Positions 1 through 12,000 of a DNA stretch of 64,000 nt are shown here, piece after piece. Origin of the DNA: Saccharina japonica (lineage: Eukaryota > Sar > Phaeophyceae > Laminariales > Laminariaceae). The notes under the pieces were generated by a model that did not search any database, had not been told where the DNA came from, and saw only the letters and a list, made by a program, of their open reading frames with translations. How positions within the stretch are numbered: position 1 is the stretch's first letter; each line of letters starts with the position of its first letter. Position numbers and translations under genes: made by a program. The DNA lies in assembly GCA_008828725.1 (NCBI GenBank), contig MEHQ01003846.1:285828-349827 (forward strand), read 5' to 3'.

Positions 1-330
1 CTATAGCAGCAACCGGCACCACTCCGCACACCACCACTCCGGTATACTATCCCATCCGTGCCCCGCGATTCCACAGGCACTATAGCGGGCAACCGGCACT
101 ATATAGACACCACTACTACTGCTGTACTTGCAATCTTATGGCTGGCACTTTCTCTGCCCAACACCACACTCGTGAATCCCATCTGAGCCAAGCGATCCCA
201 CATGCCCTATATACGTAGCGGGAAACAGGCACTACGAGTACTGCTGTAGTAGTCAACCGGCACTATAGAGGGACCAACCCTGGGCACTATAGAGGGACCA
301 CCACTGCTGTACTCGCATTCTTGTGGCCCC
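1..330. repeat. MITE-C remnants at left edge
   Basis: Several broken copies of the MITE-C repeat lie here, in both orientations. They are recognisable by CAACCGGCACTATAG, CACTATAGAGGGACC and the internal CCCATCTGAGCCAAGCGAT segment. They sit beyond the last visible kinase exon, probably in an intron of that gene. No gene is seen in this stretch. Confidence 0.6.
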
Positions 331-756
331 GGCTTTCAGAAGATTTCAGCTTCTTCCGGCATTTCAAGCATTTCAACAGCGGCGGCGGGGGAGGAGCTGG
401 GTGACATCCGTCCCGCCAGACGTGTATCTTTCCATACCCGACGCCCCCTTCGAACTCGGTAACACATAACTTCTACGTAAACGCACACGAGATATGATAC
501 CGCATTGCGCGAAAAAAGTGCACCGAAATAATGAAAACACTGAAACTACAAGGAAGTATGTACTGAAGAAGGCCGCGGGCTTGAAGAAAAAAGCCGAGTG
601 TTGGGATATTATGGCCGTGTTCCAATGAGCGTGAGATATAGGCATGCTTCGTTATTTATCCCGGTCATGCCATGACATGAGCTATACTTTCAGCACAGAC
701 GGATAATTCGATATTCTCCTTGCTTTCTCTCGTTGACCTTGAATTATGTCCCGCGT
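331..756. other. No gene recognised
   Basis: This is unique-looking sequence between repeats. A minus-strand frame around 375-480 stays open and is fairly GC-rich, but I found no splice pair or protein family that would support an exon. More kinase exons are expected beyond this edge. Confidence 0.4.
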
Positions 757-1226
757 TTTTATTTTGCTGTTTTTGTTCCATCCCATGTCTTATCTTCGCC
801 CTTCATGCCCCTTTTCCCTCCGATTAATACCCGTCAACCCAGATCCGGGGTCAGTGAAGTAGGGTCTTCTCTCCCCTTCCCACTACTGTACGTACGCGCC
901 TTTCATTTGTTATCGCGGATAGAGTCCGGTGACTTTCTGTCCTCGCCAACTATTACGGAGGGCCTATAGTAAATAGAACCAATTCTTGCTCGTAAAACAT
1001 TGCGAATATATAGGTTTTTGTGTCAATCGCAGGTCCTGTTTACTATGCCCCCCCGTAATATTAATAGCTGTGAATTGTGCCTACCCACGCTACAAAGGCG
1101 CTCTCGACAGTTGGTGTCATCTAGAGAATAAAAGCCTCCATACATACGGAGACTCCAACCCTCGGCCTCAACCGTCGTAAAATAGCATTCGAGGTTAACC
1201 ACTAGACCACCGGGTCGACCGGCTGT
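757..1226 (-). repeat. tRNA-derived SINE, near full length, interrupted by MITE-B
   Basis: Read on the minus strand, the head at about 1226-1150 has an A-box-like GGTGGTCTAGTGGTTAAC and a decayed B box (GGTTGGAGTCTCC). These are followed by the shared body (GCGTGGGTAGGCACAATTC, TCGCGATAA, CCCCGGATCTG) and a tail ending near ATAAGATGGGATGG plus A-rich sequence. The second good copy is at 41687-42053. A MITE-B at 951-1060 interrupts the body, so the SINE is older than that insertion. Confidence 0.65.
951..1060. mobile_element. MITE-B copy inside the SINE
   Basis: The ends TATTACGGAGGGCC and CCCCCCGTAATA form a terminal inverted repeat. The interior shares the TATAGGTTTTTGTGTC and GTAGGTCCTATTTACTATG segments of the family. 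The TA at each end suggests a TA target duplication, as in Tc1/mariner-type elements, but no transposase is present. Confidence 0.75.
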
Positions 1227-1232
1227 TGCTTT

Positions 1233-1300
1233 CTACATGTCGACGGGTAGAAAGGAAGGTTTAATGTGAAGAACACACACAGCATGTATCGGCAGTATAT
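1233..1300 (-). repeat. Repeat D fragment (GTCGACATCC repeat)
   Basis: This is a fragment of a dispersed repeat whose plus form reads GTGTTCTTCACATTAAACC, then CTACCCGTCGACATCCAGCA. Related copies lie near 7148, 13325, 24890, 30216, 39530 and 55228. The function is unknown. Confidence 0.55.
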
Positions 1301-1599
1301 AATACCAGAACCTGGTGCTGTTAGTATCAAAGATGTCGGGAGACATGCGAAGCAAGGCAAAACTTGCTCTTGTCAAGGGTGTAGGGACGAAGTGTTCCAC
1401 ACTAAAACCTAGTAGTTTGGTGTCAGTCACGGCATGTCAAGGCAAACCTGCTGTCTGTCAAGGGTTGAAAGTCTCCTGTCTCCCGACATCTTTGGTTTGT
1501 ACTGCGGGCGGTCCGGAAATACATCATCAGTTGGTTGGCCCCACGTCGACGGCCGATGTGATCCTTCTTTCAAAAAGTGCACATCTATTCATAGGACAG

Positions 1600-1760
1600 A
1601 GCATGATCTATTAATATACCATATACAGATAGATCATCTACAGATCATCTACAGATCGTCAACTGTAGTTTGTCGCTTGCCGTTGTGACAGGTAGTGCAG
1701 GATCGGCATACGTAATACATATCCAACCCAGGAATAGGCGTTATTGATAAATCATGCATA
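1600..1760 (+). repeat. GATC element, decayed copy
   Basis: It contains CAGATAGATCATCTACAGATC repeats, then GCCGTTGTGACAGGTAGTGCAGGATC and CCAACCCAGGAATAG, in the order seen in the better copies of this family at 25203-25560 and 37030-37310. Confidence 0.55.
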
Positions 1761-1965
1761 TTAAGTCTACAGCAACAACGCCAACACTACTATTAATAAA
1801 ATAACTTGTAAAAGCAGAGAACACAAAAAGGTTTGGCTACGGAACTACTGCTGTTGACACCTGTCCGTATTACATCGACCGCTACCTGGATTTCATGTTT
1901 GATTATGTCCAGGCTTGTCTTTACAGCAAAGCCTTCGGAATGGCAATGGCAATACGAACAGTAGG

Positions 1966-2219
1966 TAGCCCTTTTAACCTATTCAGAACTGAAAAAACAC
2001 ACTAATTCCAAGTAGTTAGTCCCCAAAAACGTCGGACCGGTTTTTGAAGACCCTACGAGTGCTTTCGGGACTGGAGGTCCCTTATATACCGACGGCCCTT
2101 ATCAGAGTTCGTATCGGCCCCTTATAATCAGTATGATAGTGGGCTGAAATGGTGCGCATACATGCGAGGTCCCTTGTATACCGTTTTTATTTATCGCGGG
2201 TCCCTTAAACAGGGTTGCC
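1966..2219 (+). mobile_element. Composite: GGGACCC element carrying a MITE-A in its left end
   Basis: The outer element has ends TAGCCCTTTTAA and GGGTCCCTTAAACAGGG. The interior has GGTCCCTTATATACCG and TATCGCGGGTCCC. A MITE-A (1974-2050) sits exactly in the TTAA of the left end. The same arrangement and orientation recurs at 28151-28523 and 39757-40481. Confidence 0.65.
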
Positions 2220-2389
2220 CACTGCTGTACGTAATGTTTTGGGGGGAAATCTACTTGGAAATAACTGTGGAATATTTCTTGCCGTAGTGAAAGTGTTGAA
2301 AAAAAACGGAGCAGGTCTTCCAACGTCTCATTGGCGCTGTGTAGCAGACATAGGGGTGATCTCTTGATGACCGTTCCGAACACGGTAGA

Positions 2390-2466
2390 TGTTATCGTTG
2401 TTGTTGTTGTTGTTGTTGCTGCTATTGATGTTATTGATGTTGATATTGTCGCTGTTGTTGTTATTG
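2390..2466. repeat. GTT/GAT microsatellite
   Basis: This is a run of GTT triplets grading into GTTGATGTTATTGATG. It creates long open frames on both strands that are not genes. Confidence 0.8.
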
Positions 2467-2947
2467 GTGTCTCCACACTAAATCGTTATTTCTACTCAAC
2501 GAAAGCAGTACGCCCGGAGATTACCCCAGAATAAAAGGTCTTTACAGAGTTTTGACTCCTCGGCTGGCCGCCCCTACACTAAAACTAGTATATTAACGGC
2601 CAAAAGTGGCTTCGACGCGCCGAAAAAATACCTATATAGCGTATTTGATTTGCTCGTAAGCGTAGGTCTGTACACCGGCGGAGACTTCATGAATATGGTG
2701 AATTCTGTATGTGCCCTCTGCTCAATACCCCCTCTTCATGACCACGAGTTCGATTGGGGCAAAAACCAAACGCAACTTCAACGATAGAAGCAACAAAAAA
2801 ACGAAAACCAAACAACCACCACCACAACAACAACGAAAACGATACCAATTACACCAACAACACCCGACAACAAAAAAAAAACACCAACATCAGTACGCAC
2901 GTGACTGAACTGTATCGATCGCACCACCGTACCGCATCGCACCGTAC

Positions 2948-3032
2948 CTTCAGCGCGTACTTGTTCTGCGTCTCCTTATGCGTCACGACTCTCACGGTTC
3001 CAAACCCTCCCTTTCCGAGCAGCTTCCCGTTC
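2948..3032 (-). CDS. Kinase exon 6: glycine-rich loop and ATP lysine
   Basis: The acceptor is GTGTTTTCAG and the donor AAG/GTACGG on the minus strand. The exon is one base plus 28 codons. It encodes GKLLGKGGFGTVRVV, the nucleotide-binding loop GxGxFGxV, and ends at YALK, the lysine that contacts ATP in Ser/Thr kinases. This is the diagnostic exon of the gene. It ends in phase 0 and the next exon lies beyond the window. Confidence 0.88.
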
Positions 3033-6000
3033 CTGAAAACACACGGGCCGGGACAAAAGAGCGGACAAAAAGCACCGACAAGAAACCATAAGTACCGACA
3101 GGCACCGGAAAAAGCGACGACAACCACCGACAGGGCGAAGCAGCCGAACAAATCGGATGATTGGACGTACGGTAGTAAATTTGGGGTTTGTTGAGTAATG
3201 AATCTTAAACCCTACCGGTATTATACTACTGCAACCCCATGCTACTCTAATTCCTAGTAGTTGGTCCCCAAAACGCGTGTGCAGATAGTTTCAAACGGGT
3301 TCATGTGTAGGAGGCATGTTCGGTTAGGGGATATGCTTACTGGACACTCAAACCATAGTTCATGAACGCAGCGCAAACACACGAGCACAACAGATACAGA
3401 CATTGGTTTTTGGCTAAAGGGGGCATGATAGATATTGGACACTAGATCGACAGTTCTAGATTCATGAAGGCACAAAAAACACAAAAACAACACAAACATG
3501 AGAGGCGCCAAAAATGTAGTTGTTGATGTTGCTGTTGTCCATCTCCCATTAGCTCATTATTGCCTTACTGTACTAATCTAGGCCGTGGTAGGGAACACGC
3601 GCAAGGAGCCCACAGGGGTCATACTCAGGAAAACAAAACAACAAAAACTCAATCGGGGTACTGCCTATAGCAGGATGGCAGCCGGTTCCACCACTTATTG
3701 TTCAAACACTTTTTATACACATGGTCACGAAGAGGTATGATCTGTACCAGGTACAACGCGAGTCGACGAGGGAAGAAAGTGCTGAGATCTTCTCGCGATA
3801 AAAAAAAGCAAGGCAAGTACCGTAGTGGGGAGGTACTGCTGTAGGAGAAGAGCCTACTCAGTGATCCCGGATCTGAGTTACGACTAAAGAGGGAGAGAGA
3901 AAGAAGGGCGAAGATAATAAATGGGAAACAAAAAAAAGTACAACAGAGTGTATCAAATTGGCCGGAAGCATTATCCCCGTGTGGGCTCTGATGCAAACCT
4001 CAAATGGCGACACAGCAGTATGTACCGGCAGTACTAATCTACTGATTGACCTGGCCAGTGTATCCGCCAGTAGTTTTTATAGTACGTACGCCCAAGAAAC
4101 ACGCCATACTATCGTACGGAAACCCACTCAATGCGTTTCGAGAGGAGAGAATAGAGAGAAGAGACAGCAGTATACTGTTGCAATCCAGTATACTGATTGA
4201 TATTTGACGACAGCAGTATAATCGCTACTGACTAAGCCAGCCAGTGCCCAGCCCTATAAAAAATGGCGATTATATGTCAGGGCAGCTGTGCATACCTGGT
4301 ACGAATATAACATTATATTAAATAGTAACAGCGTTCAAAAGAAAGAAAGAAAAAATCCCGCCTTTTTATTTCTCCATCAACGAACAGGAAGACAGGGTCA
4401 CGAGCGGTCGGACGATGCCAAGCCCAGAGCGCCGTAAAACCCTAAAAAATCAAAATACGAGATCCTCCCGTCGTACGTGGTATGGAGCAGCTGGTGTGGA
4501 GTGAAACATGACCAGTCTTTTAGTTTTATTTTTCTTTATATGACCCGAAAGCGGACATTCTTTTCATCAACAGAAAATACAAACATTTAAACATAGTATA
4601 TGATCAACATGAACATAAAACAATAACCCCTTCATAATTGCACCATTTTGTTTGGTTGGGACAAAGTACTTGGAATTAGAATAGATTTGGTTTCTTGCAG
4701 TGGTAAATGTTCATACAAAAAACATCAACACAAATATACAAGAAGTGTCACAAACATCGACACAAACATGCACATCATCACTTCCTTCAGTACAGTAAAG
4801 GTGGTCCCTTTATAGTGCCGGTATGCGCCAGCCAAAAATACCGGCACTATTGTAGCGGAAACCGGCACTATTCCGCACTTTGCCACACCGGTTAATCCCG
4901 TCTGCGCCAAGCGACTTCACAGGCACTATACCGGACAGCCGGCACTATAGAGGGAGCACTGCGTACTGTACGCATACACACCAACACAATACGTGCTCGG
5001 ACAGGCAGGAGAGCAGGTAGAGCACACCAAACCGACAGCACACTACCGACAGCACAATACAGATAGCACACTACCGACAGCACAATACAGACAGCACACT
5101 ACGGTAGCCATTTCAAAGACCCAGGCAAGTGGGGGGGGTGAACTCATTGCCATAACTCGTAGTCGTATATATGACCATAGACCCTCGCATCTCTACGTAC
5201 AATGGTGGGACGGAGCACATCGGGTTTGCACCGACCGGGCAGACATTGCTTACACCAAGCGCGAATCGCCGTGAGGTGTTCGGCGAGTGGTATGGAGGGT
5301 AAGCTGCGTCCTGCTGCAGCAAGAGCCGTTTGTGAAGCGGCCTTTCTTGCATACGGATAACAGCGTCGTACGAATTGATTGGCTTTCTGGTGACCCAGAC
5401 AGGTGGAGGTATACTAAAACCAAGTAAAAAAACATACAATATGTTTACGGTGTAATACCATACCGGTACCTGGTATCACAGTAGTGGCACCTCTATAGTG
5501 CCAGTTGCGTAGTGCCGGCTGCCCGCTATAGCGCCTGCGAAATCGCTTGGCATCGATGGGATTAACCAGCGTGGCAGTATGCGGAATAGTGCCGGTTGTC
5601 GCCATAGTGCAGATATTGTTGGCTGGCGAATATCATTACCGGCACTATAGGGGGGTCGGCACTACTATTGTACAACCTTTTAAGGAGTGTCATATGTCGT
5701 TTTGTCTCAATGGCGCGCTCCCGTCCTACCCAGGAGTATCAAATTATACGTTATCTACGGTGCAATATCATACCGGTACCTGGTACAATATTAACAGTAG
5801 AACTATATAACCAGGAGAATCACCGACGGCTCCTCGCCCTTGAACTCCTCGTGCGCGCCCTATTATACATGTGGACAGTGGAGAGTGGAGATACCAGCCC
5901 ACGGCCCACGGCATCCACCTCTGGTACATTCGCGTTTCGCAATCAATCAACTAACGAAACCAATTATACGAACCATTATAACCAACTAACAAAACCAACC

Positions 6001-9000
6001 TTCCAACTCCAACCAAAGATGTCGGTTGAGGGTCTACGAATATGAATAGTTTTTGCCCCGTCAACGCCTCTTTAGACTTAACGTACTAGTTTTAGTGTAG
6101 GGAGTTCCTTGACGGCTGTCTATATTTAGGCGACGACTCCCACCTGCGTTGCCTCCGCATTCCGCAATCAACTATTTACGAGCAACAAAACCAACTACGT
6201 ATACCAGTACCTGTTAAACAACAAAACCGACTTAAATAAACAAAACCAACTAACAAAACCAACCCTCCAACTCCACCCGAAGATGTCGGTTGATGGTCTA
6301 TTCATAATAGCTTCGGCCCGTCAAGGCCTGTTTAAACCTAATATACTACTTTTAGTATAGGGATTTGCTTGACGGCTGTCCGTCCTTGACGTTATTTATG
6401 TCTTTGACGGCTGTCCCGTCAAGGCCGGTTTGGACTAAATATACTATTTTTAGTATGGGGAGTTCCTTGACGGCTGTCCGTCCTTGACGGTTGTCCCGTC
6501 AAGGCCTGTTGGGACTAAATATTCCTTGACGGCTGCTCATCCTTGACGTTATTTACGTCCTTGACGGCTGTCGGTCCTTGACGGCTGTCCATCAAAGGAC
6601 AAGAGTACTACTGTCGACCGACATCTTCGACTCCAACCAAGAATCCCATAGGGCCAGGTACCAAGGACCAGGTCCAGACACCAAGGAGCAGGTACCCTGG
6701 TACAGCAGTGGTGGTCCCTCTAGGTCCTTGACGGCTGTCCATCAAGGGACAAGAGTAGTCTGTCGACCGACATCTTCGACTCCAACCAAGCATCCCATAG
6801 GGCCAGGTACCAAGGACCAGGTCCAGACACCAAGGAGCAGGTACCCTGGTACAGCAGTAGTGGTCCCTCTATAGTGCCGGTTGCCCGCTATAAGAGTAGT
6901 GTGTGGAATCGCTTGGCACATACAACCAGTGCGGTAGGTGTGCGGAGTAGTGCCGGTTGCCGCTATAGTGCCGGTACCGTTGGCTGGCGCATACCGGCAC
7001 TATAGAGGGGCCGCTACCGTACCCCCAACCGACATATTGGACTCCAACAGACCAGGGACCCTCAGGTACCAAGGACTAGGTATGGTACAGCAGTAGTGGT
7101 CCCTCTATATTGCCGGTTGAGTAGCGCCGGCTGCCCGCTATAGTGCCTGCGTGTTTTCTTCACAATGAACCGTTCTTTCTACCCGTTGACATCCAGCACA
7201 CCCAGGGTCCGTGCCGATTCTCCACCCAAGAGAGATTCAAGCTCTGTCGTCACAAAACCAGGACAGAGATCCCTGGTACCACATATTAATGCAGTAAGCA
7301 GAGTAGACAATGCAATGCCATGTGCGACAGGCACGTGGAATCGCTTGGCACAGCTGGGATTCAACAAGTGTGGTAGTGTGCGGCATAATGCCGGTTGCCG
7401 CTATATAGTGTCCGTTGTTGGCTGGCGGACACCGCCGCAATAAAGAAACCACTACTGCTGTATATGCGTAACTACTGTAGTAAACACAATAGTGCCGGCC
7501 CTCGATCAAAAATAAGAAACCAGAATACTGGCCCAGGCTACATTTCAATTTCAGAAAGGAGGTGTCCCACTCTGACTCAACCTTTTTAGTACTGCACTTC
7601 ACATGAGCCCAAATCTGACACTAATTCCAAGTGTTTCGTCTCCAAAATGGGACTGCAGTCCTAATACTGCCTAAAGGGGTTAATACCAATCGCTCCCCAA
7701 ATTCTGAATTCCGCTGAAATGTCAGGCCGAGTTTCTTGTCGGGCTCTTTCTCACAGCAGTAGAGCTTACCATTTTTTCTAGAGTTGGTCTGATTGGCTTC
7801 GGGTCAGGGATAGCGTTGGTCTGATTGGCTGAGGGTCAGGGCTAGGGTTGGTCTGATTGGCTTAGAGCTACGTAGGGTTGGTCTGATTGGCTTGGGGGCA
7901 GAGCTAGGGTTGGTCTGATTGACTTAGGGTGACGTATAGGGTCAGTAGGGTTAGTTATAGACGTCTCGTACACATTGTGTCTCAACCATTTTCTAGAATA
8001 AGTGGTAAGCAACCCTCCTCTCTCATGAGAGGAGCCGGAAGTATTAACCCTTTAAGAACTGGTCCTACGTATTTGGTGACAAACTACTTGGAAGTAGTGT
8101 GGGATAAGTTTTTCAGTTCTGAATCGGTTAACAGCAGTGTACCGCTTGTGGTACAGCAGTATGGGTACATGGGTACACAACAGCCAGCAACCAGGGAGTC
8201 CAAAAGAAAGTGTAGCCGAAACGGTCATGGTTGAGGACTGAGAGCATTTGTTCGAGTTTTGCGAGCACAAAATTAATGGAAGGAGGAAAGAGCATAGAAA
8301 CATATCACACATAGATGCTTGTTGGCGGTCTACAGCAGTATTAATATTAACATTACTATTTAATAGTATTTTTAGCCCGTCCATACCTCTTTAGACTTAC
8401 TGTAGTATACATGTATACATACATACGTTATACATGTTATACAACTCTGGTCGGAAATATAATCTGCGTTTCATATTCATATCAGAGACCAACCAGACAC
8501 TACATTCCAGATTGGTATGGTATGACAGCAGTAGTTATAGTTTGGGGAGGTCCTTGACGGCTGTCCATCAGGGGACAAGAGTGCCGTCAACATGTTCGAC
8601 TTCAACCATACCATGAGACTGCCGTACACTACTGTGTATCTGTAATCAAGAAAATAAGGTAACACACCCGCTGGGATTCGTTTCCCACCCCGTTTTTCTC
8701 TTAACCCAACGGGTGCACACGAAACGAAAATAATTATGGTTATGGAAACATGTGCGTCGAAATACTGCTGTATTTACATTAAAGTAGATGCATCGCTTGG
8801 CGTTTGCATTTTCCCACGTTGTTCAGAAAATCGGCTCCGAAATTTGTCCTAATAAAAGAGGGGGCGGGGGTTATCATGCGCGTTGCACAGCAGTATAACT
8901 GGTACAACAGCAGTATATTGAAAAATGTAATTGAAAATAAAGAAGTATATACATATAATACGTATATACCGGCCCTCGAACGAAAACAAAAAACATATAT

Positions 9001-12000
9001 ACAGGTACTGGGCAAGGCCAGATTTCATCTTTGAGGGAGGGTGTGTTCCACATTAACTTCAAGTAGAATCGATCTCGAAATGCTTGTATTGAGAACTAAC
9101 TATAAAATCGTTTGGGCTGGTCGGCGTTGCTTGCCAGGTAGGTTACTTGCCGGTTGGCGTACTTTTTTGTTGTTGAAGCTAATATTTTTCGGTCTTGCCC
9201 GGTGGCTACATACGAGTATAATATTAGCTGGTACGAGGAACGAACGCCTGCTGTGTTCCCCCTTTTCAGTCTTACGACACTCCCCGGGAATTCAAGTCAT
9301 AAACACAATCCCGATGGGGAGCCCTTGTATACCGGTATGGATCCCCGGAAAAATATATGCCCATCAGGCTGAGTTTCCTGCGGGGTTATTTCTCATGCCA
9401 AGGTCGGTGGTGAAGTACAGCAGCAGCAGTTATTAATAGGGTAAAATTCCTTTGGACTCCTGGTTTATATTGGTTGCTATAATACCTGCAATACAACACT
9501 TGACCCCCTAAGAACTGTCCCACGTATTTGGGGACAAACTACTTGAAATTAGTGTGGGATATTTTTCAGTTCTGAATGGGTTAAGATTGCATACATTCTG
9601 GAACGAATTTCAGGTACGAGTTTTTCCCGAGGCTATATAGGGGGGCGCACAAGAACCAAAAAGGTGGCGCTGGGGAAGAGATCGTCCAGGCCTTTTCGTA
9701 GAGACATCGATAGGCGTTTTGCGCCCTCCCTGTCGTCGACAAACGCAGGTTTATGGAAAATTCGTCCTATTTATTCGTGAAGGCAAGTGCTATTTTGCGT
9801 GCTATTCGGTACTGCTACTGTACTACACTTCGTGCCGGCTTTCTCGCAAAAATAATAAATAAGCCGACAATCGTATATATGTTGCTGTTGTTGTTGCTGT
9901 TGTTGTTGTTGTTGTTGTTGTTGTTTTGTTTTGTTTTTTTTCGGTACCATTTATCATCTCCGCCCTTCCTTCCTCTCTCCTTCTTAGTCGTAACTCAGAT
10001 CCGGGGTCACAAAGTAGGCTCTTCTCCCTCCTCCCCCACAACGGTCCTTGCCTTGCTTTTTTATCGCGAGGAGAATTCAGCACTTTCTTCCCTCGTCAAC
10101 TCTCGGCGAATTGTGTGTATGAACGAGTGCGACCATGCAGCAACCAGGAAGTCCAAAAAAAGTTTAGCCGTTAACTCTGATGGTTGACGACTGAGATATT
10201 TTTTCTTCGCATTTCGCGAACACATCAAATTGAGTGAAGAGTGCCATCAGCCGACGCGCTTGAGGGAGAGAGGAGGGGGCAGGGACGAAAACATCACTAC
10301 ATCACCACCTCGAAGGCGATCACAGCATCGCAGCAGTGATCACTCGCGAAAGCGCAATCTGTTAAATGTTTCACCCACCCATCCCCCCATCCCTCCGTTC
10401 CGCCGCGCCGCCTCTTTCAGGAAGCCACGGACCACCCCTCCCCCCCCGCCCCTCCGCATGCGCGCTTCTCTTACCGCGAGTAGAGGCTCGGAGAAAGGCG
10501 TGTCATATCATACGTACAGCAGAGGAAGCTCAAGCTTCAGAAGAATAAAAACTTTCGAAATTGCGGACAAAAAGCCACACACGCTTCGCCGACCACAAAA
10601 ACAAAACAAAACATACTTGACAATCGAAATGCCTCTCAGTTACCATTCCTCATTTTTTTCTTCACGCAAACCCCATAAAGCGTGCAGTTCCTGCCATGCC
10701 CCTTCCCCCCCCTGTTCCCTCCCAACTCCCCTCCCTTTCTCGCTCCCGCTCACAGATGCTGCAGTTTTTATAGCACACGGGTCTCAACAGGCGCGTCAAT
10801 AACTCTCTTGGTCATACGTATTTAGGACAGGTTTTACTAGTGTATGGCGGCGGGAAGTAAAAAGGGGTAAGATGGCGGTCTCCCAGATATGTAGCATATT
10901 TGTTCCCCTCTCCCACCGAGTATCCCTTCCTCGCCTCTCACCCAGAAGGCATCAACAAACCACACACGGCACACCACACGACCACCAGGGCTGATCTTGA
11001 TGTAACTCGCATAAACTTATAAAGGCCCCGGCAACCGGTGCTTACAAAAAGTAAAGCTGCTAATAAACATTCTACAACAAACCTACTCTTAACCCATACA
11101 GAACTGAAAAAATGTCCCACACTAATTCCAAGTATTTTGTCCCCAAATTCGTGGGACCAGTTCTTAAGGGGTTAAAACCAAACAAAAAATAAAGCGAAAC
11201 ACTGCTGTGCGTACGTGACCTGTGTTTACACAGAGTAGAGCAGACACCCTACGAAGTATTTTTATATATATACGAAGTACAGTACGCAACCGGCATTTAG
11301 GTGCTTGCATAAAGTAAAGCAACGAAAAATATAGAATTCCAAACGACTAAAAACCAATAGCAATACATAAACATGTACTTGGTATATATATACTTGGTAT
11401 GGAATTAACGTCGGCACTAACATATACCCGGTACCTCGTATCCTATGTACTATTATTCAGAATCCTTTGGGGACTTCATTTTGAGACTCTTCAAAGGGAA
11501 AAAAGGGACGAAAAACATGACGATCACAGGGTCGAACGTCGGCCGCACGTGGCAAGCCGGCGGCGCTACACCCCCAAAAAGGTGGTATCATACAGCACTC
11601 TTGCAGCAACATACCGAAAAGAGCGTTCAGTTCGCACAGGCGTGCTATGTACAGCACTCTCGCAGCAGCATACCGTACCGTGAAGAGCACAGGGGTGCTG
11701 TATCGTTTTTCAGCGCTCGGTTTTTCCTGAACGAGAAGGTTGCTATTTAATACCGAACAAGTTTGTTTCAGGAAATATCTGGCCGAGAGCCTGTAGAAAA
11801 AATAATGTTCGACCTTAGCACTGCTATGTACAGCACTCTCGCAGCAGCATACCGTACCGTGAAGAGCACAGGGGTGCTGTATCGTTTTTCAGCGCTCGGT
11901 TTTTCCTGAACGAGAAGGTTGCTATTCAATACCGAACAAGTTTGTTTCAGGAAATATCTGGCCGAGAGCCTGTAGAAAAAATAATGTTCGACCTTAGCAC

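Noticed and set aside
5850-5890. Possible minus-strand exon reading AHEEFKGEEPS
   Set aside because: It has AG and GT borders, but its phase fits neither kinase exon 4 nor exon 6, and nearby sequence is repeated at 6140.
10230-10802. A 190-codon plus-strand frame
   Set aside because: Low-complexity, C-rich composition and no recognisable domain; lies in an intron of the kinase gene.
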